The translations under genes were made by a program, and so were the position numbers. The notes below the pieces were generated by a model, which worked only from the letters and a program-made list of their open reading frames with translations, had not been told where the DNA came from and did no database searches. Shown here piece after piece: positions 7,592 through 14,414 of a DNA stretch of 42,531 nucleotides. The stretch lies in assembly GCA_947441065.1 (NCBI GenBank), contig CANESI010000023.1:1-42531 (forward strand), in the 5' to 3' direction. The DNA is from Caulobacteraceae bacterium (GTDB lineage: Bacteria > Pseudomonadota > Alphaproteobacteria > Caulobacterales > Caulobacteraceae). How positions within the stretch are numbered: the stretch's first letter is position 1; each line of letters opens with the position of its first letter.

Positions 7592-8878
7592 CTAGAGCGA
7601 CGCCAAGGCCTGCTCTAGGTCGGCGATGATGTCGTCAATATGCTCTAGACCAACGGACAGGCGCACCACATCAGGGCCTGCACCGGCTGAGATCTGACCA
7701 GCAGTATCGAGCTGGCGATGGGTCGTTGACGATGGGTGAATGATCAGGCTGCGCGTGTCGCCAATATTGGCCAGGTGCGAGAACAGCTTCACCGCCCCGA
7801 CAAGCTTGATTCCGGCCTCATAGCCGCCCTTGAGGCCAAAGGTGAAGACTGCACCGGCCCCCTTTGGCGCATAGGTCTGACCAAGGGCGTAATAGCGGTC
7901 CTCTGGCAGGCCCGCATAGGAGACCCAAGCGACCTTGGGATGGGCCTTGAGCCACTGGGCTACCGCCACGGTGTTTTGGCAATGGCGCTCCATACGCAGG
8001 GGCAAGGTCTCAATGCCCATCAAGATCATGAAGGCATTAAAGGGCGAGATCGCAGGACCGAGGTCTCGCAGACCAAGCGCCCGGCAGGCCAAAATAAAGG
8101 CCACAGGACCAAAGGCGTCCGTAAAGACCTTACCGTGATAGCTAGGATTGGGCTGAGACAGGTAGCCGTACTTGTCAGAGGCTGCCCAGTTGAAATTGCC
8201 GCTATCGACAATGACGCCGCCCATCGAATTGCCGTGGCCACCCAAGAACTTGGTCAAGGAATGGACGACAATATCGGCCCCGTGCTTGATCGGCTGACAC
8301 AGGAACGGACTGGCGAGCGTATTGTCGACCACCAAGGGCACACCCGCTGCGTGGGCGACCTTGGCGATGGCGGCAATGTCGGTCACGACTCCGCCGGGAT
8401 TGGCGATGGACTCTATGAAGACTGCGCGGGTCTTGTCGTTGATGGCCTTGGCATAGTCCGCCGCATCGTCGCTATCGACGAAGGTGACGTCCCAGCCCAT
8501 CTTCTTGAAGCTCTGCGAGAACTGGTTGATCGAACCGCCATAGAGCTTGCGTGACGCCACCAGATTGCAGCCCGGCTCCATCAGGGTGTGAAAAACGAGA
8601 AACTGCGCCGCATGGCCACTGGCAACGGCAAGCGCGGCCATACCGCCCTCCATGGCCGCAACCCGCGCCTCAAGGACACCCGTCGTGGGATTGCCAAGCC
8701 GCGTATAGATATTGCCGCCTGCCTCAAGGTTAAAGAGGGCCGCCGCGTGCTCACTGTCGTCAAAGACAAAGGAGGCGGTCTGATAGATTGGCGTGATCCG
8801 AGCCTTGGTCACGGGATCTGGAGCCGCACCGGCATGAATGGCCAAGGTTTCTGGACGCATCGTCGATTCATCGGTCAT
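7592..8878 (-). CDS. metY: O-acetylhomoserine sulfhydrylase (Cys/Met metabolism PLP enzyme)
   Basis: A 428-residue cytoplasmic PLP enzyme expected to make homocysteine from O-acetylhomoserine and sulfide in methionine synthesis. Signature features: ETLAIHAG start, PIYQTASFVFDD, the YTRLGNPTT cofactor segment (58-66), VVDNT, and the PLP lysine in HSLTKFLGGHG at about residue 210. A length near 430 fits the OAH sulfhydrylase group rather than the shorter cystathionine gamma-synthases. ATG 8878 has GAGAGAG upstream. No SAM riboswitch is evident, but a direct repeat at 8930-8956 may be the control site. Confidence 0.9.
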   Translation of the reverse strand: MTDESTMRPETLAIHAGAAPDPVTKARITPIYQTASFVFDDSEHAAALFNLEAGGNIYTRLGNPTTGVLEARVAAMEGGMAALAVASGHAAQFLVFHTLMEPGCNLVASRKLYGGSINQFSQSFKKMGWDVTFVDSDDAADYAKAINDKTRAVFIESIANPGGVVTDIAAIAKVAHAAGVPLVVDNTLASPFLCQPIKHGADIVVHSLTKFLGGHGNSMGGVIVDSGNFNWAASDKYGYLSQPNPSYHGKVFTDAFGPVAFILACRALGLRDLGPAISPFNAFMILMGIETLPLRMERHCQNTVAVAQWLKAHPKVAWVSYAGLPEDRYYALGQTYAPKGAGAVFTFGLKGGYEAGIKLVGAVKLFSHLANIGDTRSLIIHPSSTTHRQLDTAGQISAGAGPDVVRLSVGLEHIDDIIADLEQALASL

Positions 8879-8929
8879 GGTTTGGCTCTCTCAGAAGGGG
8901 TTTGAGGCAAGCGTAATCGCTGCCGTCAG

Positions 8930-8956
8930 CCTATGGCCAATTACAATCCTATGGCC
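8930..8956. promoter_or_regulatory. Direct repeat CCTATGGCC, 18-base period, metY control candidate
   Basis: CCTATGGCC occurs at 8930-8938 and 8948-8956, separated by 9 AT-rich bases. On the metY strand a possible -35 (TTGCAA) lies upstream, with a weak -10 (TGTAAT) between the repeats. Two identical sites 18 bases apart around a -10 suit an operator bound on one DNA face. Regulator unknown. The rest of the 213-base gap to 9091 shows no gene. Confidence 0.35.
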
Positions 8957-9091
8957 TCTTGTTTTGCAAGACGGATGGCTCAGGTTCAAGTCGGAGGGAA
9001 AATCGTATCCCTGACGTAGCGTAGGGCCTCGCCAAGTTCGAACCTGCCGTTATGATTGCCTTTAAAGTTAAAATTCGGGTGGAGCCGTTAC

Positions 9092-10258
9092 ATGCATTTT
9101 GAATTGGCTGAAGAGCATCGGATGCTCCAAGACCTGGTGCAGAAGTTCGTCAGGGACGAGCTTATACCCCTTGAGGGTGCCGTTCTAGCGCGTGAAGCCT
9201 CTGGCCAAGATGCGGCCTTAACCCCGGCCGAACGGGTACGGCTCGACAAGATTTCAAAAGATCTCGGCCTTTGGAGCCTCGATGCCCCCGAAAGCGAAGG
9301 CGGCATGGGTATGCCCTATGTGGCGCTGGTCGGCGTCAATGAAGCCTTGGGCAGCACCATTGCCACCTACACCCTGCCGCCCGACTCGCCGAACCTTCAG
9401 ATGTTGGCCGCGACGGTCAATGACCAGCAGCGCGAGGCCTATCTGGCACCTTACGCGCGCGGGGAAACCATCTCGGCCATCGGCATTTCTGAACCCGGCG
9501 CGGGCGCAGACCCAGCGGGCATGAAGACCAAGGCCGTGCGCGACGGTGATGACTGGATCATCAATGGCCGCAAGATCTGGATCACCCGCGCCGCCGAGGC
9601 CGACTTCACCATCCTGATGGCGACTACCAACACCGAAGGCAATGCCAAGGCCGGCATGACCGCCTTCCTGGTCGACGCCGACAATCCCGGCTTCAAGGTC
9701 GTGCGCCGCATCCCGATGCTGGCCGGGGAAGTGACCTATGAGGTGCTGCTCGAAGATTGCCGCGTTCCCGGCTGGAAGCTGCTTGGCGCTGAAGGCCAAG
9801 GCTTTGGGCCGATGCAGATCCGTCTGGGCACACGCCGCATGGAGATGGCCGCCTGGTGCATCGGGGCTGCCCAACGTGCGCTGGACATGATGCGCGACTA
9901 TGCCCCCCAGCGCCGGACCTTTGGCAGCCGCCTGTCTGAGCGCCAATCGATCCAATGGTGGGTCGCCGATGGCGCAACCAAGATCCATGCCTGCCGCCTG
10001 ATGGCCTATCACTGTGCCTGGAAACTGGATCAGGGCATGGACGTGCGCACCGAAATCTCCATGCTCAAGGTCTATGCCACCGAGATGGCGCAAGGCGTGA
10101 TCGACAATGCCATGCAGTGTTTTGGGGCCATGGGCATGACCAAGGAAATGCCGCTGCATATGCTCGCCGGACGGGTTCGCAATATGCGTATCTATGACGG
10201 TCCGTCCGAAGTTCACCGCATGGTCGTGGCCCGCAACCTGATGGACACGCGCCCATGA
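9092..10258 (+). CDS. Acyl-CoA dehydrogenase
   Basis: A 388-residue FAD enzyme that would introduce a C2-C3 double bond into an acyl-CoA. Signatures: SEPGAGADPAG (flavin and substrate loop), WIINGRKIWITRA, the FGSRLSERQSIQW segment and the C-terminal QCFGAMGMTKEMP and RIYDGPSEVHR. In this last motif the usual catalytic-base region ends in a helix typical of short/medium chain members. The frame is open from TTG 9056, but ATG 9092 with GGAG (9081-9084) is the start. The stop overlaps the next start by 4 bases (ATGA), so it is translationally coupled to the HMGS-like gene and likely supplies it with an enoyl or ring-derived substrate. Exact acyl group unknown. Confidence 0.9.
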   Translation: MHFELAEEHRMLQDLVQKFVRDELIPLEGAVLAREASGQDAALTPAERVRLDKISKDLGLWSLDAPESEGGMGMPYVALVGVNEALGSTIATYTLPPDSPNLQMLAATVNDQQREAYLAPYARGETISAIGISEPGAGADPAGMKTKAVRDGDDWIINGRKIWITRAAEADFTILMATTNTEGNAKAGMTAFLVDADNPGFKVVRRIPMLAGEVTYEVLLEDCRVPGWKLLGAEGQGFGPMQIRLGTRRMEMAAWCIGAAQRALDMMRDYAPQRRTFGSRLSERQSIQWWVADGATKIHACRLMAYHCAWKLDQGMDVRTEISMLKVYATEMAQGVIDNAMQCFGAMGMTKEMPLHMLAGRVRNMRIYDGPSEVHRMVVARNLMDTRP

Positions 10259-11724
10259 GCAGCCCCACCGGTATCCTCGCCTTTGGGGCCTATATCCCTC
10301 AGCGCCGCCTGCAACGTTCCGCCGTCTATGCGGCCAATTCTTGGTTCGCTCCGAACCTAAAGGGCCAAAGCAAGGGTGAGCGGGCCATTGCCTGCTGGGA
10401 CGAAGATACGGTGACCATGGCCGTTGAAGCCTCACGCGACTGTCTGACCGGTCTGGATCGCACCGCCATTGCGGGCATCAGTCTCGCCTCGACCACCCTG
10501 CCCTATGCAGATCGTCTCAATTCGGGCTTGGTCAAAGAGGCGCTCTGCCTTGACACCAACCTCACCGCCAACGACCAGACCGGCAGCCTGCGCGCGGGCA
10601 CCTCGGCCCTGATCCAGGCGCTTAACGGCACCGCCGCCCAACTGGTCGTCGCTGCTGACCTTCGAAAATCCCGGCCCGCCTCAGAAGGCGAACTGGTTCA
10701 AGGCGATGCCGCTGCCGCCATCCTTGTTGGCCAAGCCGGTCAAGGTCTCGGAGAGATTGCCGCGACCTTCCTTGGCTCGCACAGCGTCACCATCGATTTT
10801 GTCGACCATTTCCGCTCGACGAGCGCCGAGTTCGACTATGGCTGGGAAAGCCGCTGGATCAGAGACGAGGGCCACACCAAGATCCTTGGCGGGGCGCTTA
10901 AAGAAGCCCTGACCAAGCTCGGCGTCTCCGGGGCCGACATTGACCATGCCATCATTCCCATTGCCGTGCGCGGCGTGCCCGAGAGCCTTGCCAAATCCTG
11001 CGGCATCAAGCCCGAATCTGTCCGCGATAGCCTGTCGGCCGTCGTAGGCGACAGCGGTGCCGCTCACCCCCTCCTGATGCTGGCAGCAGCCTTAGAAGTG
11101 GCCAAACCGGGCGACAAGATCTTACTGGCAGGCTTTGGTCAGGGGGCCGATGTGCTCCTGTTCCAAGCCACCGAAGCTGTTGGCCGCCCACCCGAACAGC
11201 TCGGCGTAGCCGGGCATCTGGCCCGCGCGCGCAAAGACACCAACTACACCCGCTTCCTGTTCCATCGCGGATTGCTGGATCTGGAAAAAGGCATGCGCGC
11301 AGAGATGGATGAAAAACAGCCCGGAACCTCGCTCTATCGCAATCGCAAGGCCGTCATGGGTCTGGTCGGTGGGCGCTGCACCAAGACCGGCACGGTTCAG
11401 TTCCCCAAGACCGAGATTGGCGTCAATGCCAATGACCGTTCACAAGGCACGCAAGAAGACTATCCTCTGGCCGACAAGATCGCCAAGATCGTCACCTATA
11501 CGGCCGACAGCCTCAGCTTCTCTCCCGATCCGCCGGTCTATTACGGGGCTATCGACTTTGAGGGCGGCGGGCGCCTCGTTGCGGAATTTGCAGACTGTAG
11601 CGCCGAAGATGTTGAGGTGGGCCGAGAAATGCGCATGGTCTTCCGCATCAAGGCCGTGGACCGCGCAAGAGATTTCACCAAATATTTCTGGAAAGCCGTT
11701 CCAGTCCAAAAGGGAGACGCCTGA
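10255..11724 (+). CDS. HMG-CoA-synthase-like protein fused to a DUF35 OB-fold
   Basis: A 489-residue two-part protein. Residues 1 to about 345 resemble HMG-CoA synthase/KAS III. From about 368 (VGGRCTKTGTVQFP) it continues into a DUF35 zinc-ribbon/OB-fold domain. Two features are odd: no cysteine sits in the segment where the thiolase-fold nucleophile is expected (TGSLRAGTSAL), and the zinc ribbon keeps only one of the usual cysteines (RCTKTG). It is therefore probably a non-catalytic or altered partner of the adjacent thiolase, whose start overlaps its stop (TGATG). In PhlACB and the archaeal thiolase/HMGS complex, an HMGS-like protein, a thiolase and a DUF35 protein form one assembly. Substrate unknown. 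Confidence 0.75.
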   Translation: MSSPTGILAFGAYIPQRRLQRSAVYAANSWFAPNLKGQSKGERAIACWDEDTVTMAVEASRDCLTGLDRTAIAGISLASTTLPYADRLNSGLVKEALCLDTNLTANDQTGSLRAGTSALIQALNGTAAQLVVAADLRKSRPASEGELVQGDAAAAILVGQAGQGLGEIAATFLGSHSVTIDFVDHFRSTSAEFDYGWESRWIRDEGHTKILGGALKEALTKLGVSGADIDHAIIPIAVRGVPESLAKSCGIKPESVRDSLSAVVGDSGAAHPLLMLAAALEVAKPGDKILLAGFGQGADVLLFQATEAVGRPPEQLGVAGHLARARKDTNYTRFLFHRGLLDLEKGMRAEMDEKQPGTSLYRNRKAVMGLVGGRCTKTGTVQFPKTEIGVNANDRSQGTQEDYPLADKIAKIVTYTADSLSFSPDPPVYYGAIDFEGGGRLVAEFADCSAEDVEVGREMRMVFRIKAVDRARDFTKYFWKAVPVQKGDA

Positions 11725-12932
11725 TGGCTAAGGGTATCAGAGACAAGGTTGCGATCTTGGGCATGGGCTGCGCCAAGTTCGGCGAACGCTGGGACATGGA
11801 TGCCGATCAGTTGATGGTCGAGGCCTTTAATGAGGCGGTCGGTGATGCCGGCATTGACGTGTCGCAACTGGATGCCGCTTGGCTGGCCGTGGCCTTTGAC
11901 GCGGTCAATATCGGCCCTTCTGGCATTCCCCTGTCCATGGCCCTGCGCCTGCCCAATATCGGGGTAACCAAGGTCGAGAACTATTGCGCCAGCGGCACCG
12001 AAGCCTTCCGGGGCGCTGTCTATGCTGTGGCCTCCGGTGCCTGCGACATCGCACTGGCTCTGGGCGCGGAAAAGCTCAAAGATACCGGCTATGGCGGTCT
12101 GCCCGTGCGCTCGCGCGGCACCACCTTTGACATGATCGGCGTGACCGGATCAGCGCCCGGAAACTTTGCTCAGCTTGCTGCCGCCTACCGGGCCAAGCAC
12201 GGGGTCAGCAAGGACGAGCTGAAGCAGGCCATGGCTCATATTTCGGTCAAGAGCCACGCCAATGGTTCACGCAACCCCAAGGCCCACCTGCAAAAGGCCG
12301 TGGATATGGACACGGTGCTAAACGCCCCCATGATCGCCGAGCCCTTGGGCCTGTTCGATTGCTGCGGCGTGTCTGATGGGGCTGCCTGCGCCATCGTCAC
12401 CACCCCTGAAATCGCCCGCAGCCTTGGCAAGCGCGATCTCGTCACCATCAAGGCCCTGCAGATCTCCGCCTCCAATGGCTGGGAACTGCAACAGGCTGGC
12501 GGCTGGGACGGCAGCTATTTCCACACCACCCGGGTCGCGGCCGCCAAGGCCTATCAAGAGGCCGGGATCACCAATCCGCGCGAACAGATCAGCCTGATGG
12601 AGGTCCATGACTGTTTCTCGATTACCGAACTGGTGACGATGGAGGACCTCTTTATCTCCAAAGAGGGTCAGGGCTACAAAGACGTGCTGAACGGCTTCTT
12701 CGATGCCGACGGCGGCCTGCCCTGCCAGATCGATGGCGGCCTCAAATGTTTTGGCCACCCCATCGGGGCGTCGGGCCTTCGCATGATCTATGAGAACTAC
12801 CTGCAACTGCTGGGCCGTGCGGGCGCGCGCCAACGCAGCACCCCGCCGACCATGGCCCTGTCACATAATTTGGGCGGCTCTCCGATCCAAAATGTCAGTG
12901 CCGTGGCCATTGTCGGTCTGGCAGACGCCTAA
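11724..12932 (+). CDS. SCP2-type thiolase / acyltransferase
   Basis: A 402-residue thiolase-superfamily enzyme. The nucleophilic cysteine is at residue 88 in NYCASGTEAF and the second pair is in CFGHPIGASG (Cys342, His345). EVHDCFSITEL and SHNLGGSPIQN are typical of the SCPx/lipid-transfer group. It would cleave or form a C-C bond next to a thioester. Cys88 coincides in number with what I recall as the catalytic cysteine of PhlC, but this is a loose comparison. The start has AGGGAG (11711-11716) and overlaps the HMGS-like stop. No separate DUF35 gene is present because it is fused to the partner. Substrate is unproven; thiolysis and C-acylation are both possible. Confidence 0.85.
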   Translation: MAKGIRDKVAILGMGCAKFGERWDMDADQLMVEAFNEAVGDAGIDVSQLDAAWLAVAFDAVNIGPSGIPLSMALRLPNIGVTKVENYCASGTEAFRGAVYAVASGACDIALALGAEKLKDTGYGGLPVRSRGTTFDMIGVTGSAPGNFAQLAAAYRAKHGVSKDELKQAMAHISVKSHANGSRNPKAHLQKAVDMDTVLNAPMIAEPLGLFDCCGVSDGAACAIVTTPEIARSLGKRDLVTIKALQISASNGWELQQAGGWDGSYFHTTRVAAAKAYQEAGITNPREQISLMEVHDCFSITELVTMEDLFISKEGQGYKDVLNGFFDADGGLPCQIDGGLKCFGHPIGASGLRMIYENYLQLLGRAGARQRSTPPTMALSHNLGGSPIQNVSAVAIVGLADA

Positions 12933-12976
12933 ACAGACCGTCATCACGGCGAGTTGAAGCCTCAGTATGATGTGCA

Positions 12977-13011
12977 CATAGCCAAGGGTCCCCTCGCGGC
13001 CCTAGGCTATG
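12977..13011. terminator. Long hairpin between thiolase and molybdenum hydroxylase genes
   Basis: Arms CATAGCC (12977-12983) and GGCTATG (13005-13011) pair perfectly. After one mismatch a further AGGG/CCCT stem (12985-12988 with 13000-13003) plus a wobble continues toward a small loop. There is no U-run, so it is either a rho-type or attenuation structure or an operator. It divides the acyl-CoA genes from the hydroxylase operon. Confidence 0.4.
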
Positions 13012-13062
13012 CAACGATAAACCTGCGCCTTTGCGCGCGGCTTAACATGGGTTGGAGGTCTT

Positions 13063-13929
13063 GTGGCTCAGCTATCCTATCTGTCCCCCTCATCGGTGGA
13101 TGATGCGGTCAAGGCCCTATCTGGTCCCTCGGCCAGAGCCCTCAGCGGCGGCACCGATCTGTTGGTTCAGGTCCGCTCAGGCCGCGCCAAGCCCGATCAG
13201 ATCGTCGATCTCAAACGCATTCCCGGCCTGATCGGTATCCGGTCTGAAAATGGCGGCTTCGTCATTGGTTCGGCCACCTGCGGCGCCATGCTCAGCGAAC
13301 ATGCAACCCTGTCCAAGATCTGGCCCGGCATCGTTGAGGCGGCCAATCTGATTGGGTCAACCCAGGTTCAGGGCCGCGCTTCTTTGGGCGGAAACCTCTG
13401 CAATGCCTCGCCTGCCGCCGATAGTGTTCCAGCCCTGATCGCCGCCAGAGCCATCTGCGTGATCGCAGGTCCGGCGGGCACACGCGAAGCCGCTGTTGAG
13501 ACCATCGTCACCGGCCCGGGCAAGACCTCGCTCGCGGCGGGTGAATTTATCATCGCCTTCAAGCTGCCGCCGCGCGGTCCAAGATCATCCGACGCCTATC
13601 TGCGCATGATCCCGCGCACGGAGATGGACATTGCCGTTGCCGGAGCCGCAGTCAGTCTGGCGCTCGATACTGACGGGGTCTGCACATCGGCCTTTGTGGC
13701 TTTGAGCGCGGTCGCCCCCACGGCCCTGTTGGTTGCAGAGGCTGGGCAGGCCTTGATCGGCAGTCGCCTAGAAGCCGCCGCCCTCACCCGCATGGAAGAG
13801 GCGGTTCGTGGCGCCTGCCAACCCATTAGCGATAAGCGCGGCACCGCCGACTATCGCACCAAGATCGCCGCCGTGCTGGCCCACCGCGCCGCCGTCATCG
13901 CTTGGAACAGAGCAAAGGAACAGGCATGA
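13063..13929 (+). CDS. Molybdenum hydroxylase, FAD-binding subunit (CoxM/HcrB type)
   Basis: A 288-residue medium subunit of a xanthine-dehydrogenase-family enzyme. It carries FAD and passes electrons from the [2Fe-2S] subunit to the final acceptor. Motifs: ALSGGTDLLVQVR (about 27-39) and QGRASLGGNLCNASPAAD, the two classical FAD loops, then a C-terminal CO-dehydrogenase-flavoprotein domain. It starts at GTG 13063 with GGAGG (13054-13058) close by. Its stop overlaps the start of the iron-sulfur subunit (ATGA). Subunit order FAD, FeS, Mo is common in this family. No [4Fe-4S] insertion like that of 4-hydroxybenzoyl-CoA reductase is seen. Confidence 0.9.
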   Translation: MAQLSYLSPSSVDDAVKALSGPSARALSGGTDLLVQVRSGRAKPDQIVDLKRIPGLIGIRSENGGFVIGSATCGAMLSEHATLSKIWPGIVEAANLIGSTQVQGRASLGGNLCNASPAADSVPALIAARAICVIAGPAGTREAAVETIVTGPGKTSLAAGEFIIAFKLPPRGPRSSDAYLRMIPRTEMDIAVAGAAVSLALDTDGVCTSAFVALSAVAPTALLVAEAGQALIGSRLEAAALTRMEEAVRGACQPISDKRGTADYRTKIAAVLAHRAAVIAWNRAKEQA

Positions 13930-14414
13930 GCAAGCAACGCACCGCCGCCATCGTCAATGGCGACCCTGTCGAATTCCTCAGCGATCCGGGCCAGACCCTG
14001 CTCGATGTTCTGCGCGACGAACTGCACCTGACCGGCTCCAAAGAGGGCTGCGGATCAGGCGACTGCGGCGCATGCAGCGTGATCATGGACGGACGCCTTG
14101 TCTGTTCGTGCCTCGTGCTGGCCGCAGAGGTCGAAGGCTGCAGGGTCGAGACCATAGAGGGCCTGTCCACGGGCAGTACCCTGCACCCCTTGCAGCAAAA
14201 ATTCCTCGACCATGCCGCCCTGCAATGCGGTTTTTGCACCCCCGGCATCTTGATGGCTTCGAAGGCCCTGCTTGATGCCAATCCAGACCCGACCGAGTCT
14301 GAGGCCCGCTATTGGTTGGCGGGAAACCTTTGTCGCTGCACCGGCTATGACAAGATCATCAAGGCCGTGCTCGATGCCGCCGCCGAACTGAGACAGGATC
14401 GGAAAAGCGCATGA
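13926..14414 (+). CDS. Molybdenum hydroxylase, [2Fe-2S] subunit (CoxS/HcrC type)
   Basis: A 162-residue small subunit with two [2Fe-2S] centres. The plant-type cluster is bound by the cysteines in EGCGSGDCGACSV plus one further cysteine (VCSC). The second cluster is bound by QCGFCTPG and LCRCTGY. It carries electrons from the Mo site to FAD. An ATG at 13926 with AAGGA six bases before it is used; the open frame from TTG 13902 is not needed. The start overlaps the stop of the FAD subunit and the stop overlaps the Mo subunit start at 14411, so all three are coupled. Confidence 0.95.
   Translation: MSKQRTAAIVNGDPVEFLSDPGQTLLDVLRDELHLTGSKEGCGSGDCGACSVIMDGRLVCSCLVLAAEVEGCRVETIEGLSTGSTLHPLQQKFLDHAALQCGFCTPGILMASKALLDANPDPTESEARYWLAGNLCRCTGYDKIIKAVLDAAAELRQDRKSA

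Noticed and set aside
7736-8554. A 272-codon open frame on the plus strand over metY
   Set aside because: Antisense shadow of a conserved gene with no family features.
8879-9091. SAM-II riboswitch before metY
   Set aside because: Alphaproteobacterial metY genes may have one, but I could not find the conserved pseudoknot parts; a direct repeat is seen instead.
9254-10435. A 393-codon open frame on the minus strand over the acyl-CoA dehydrogenase and HMGS-like genes
   Set aside because: It is antisense to two clear enzyme genes, carries no recognisable domain and is rich in His, Gly and Ala, as expected of a codon-bias shadow.
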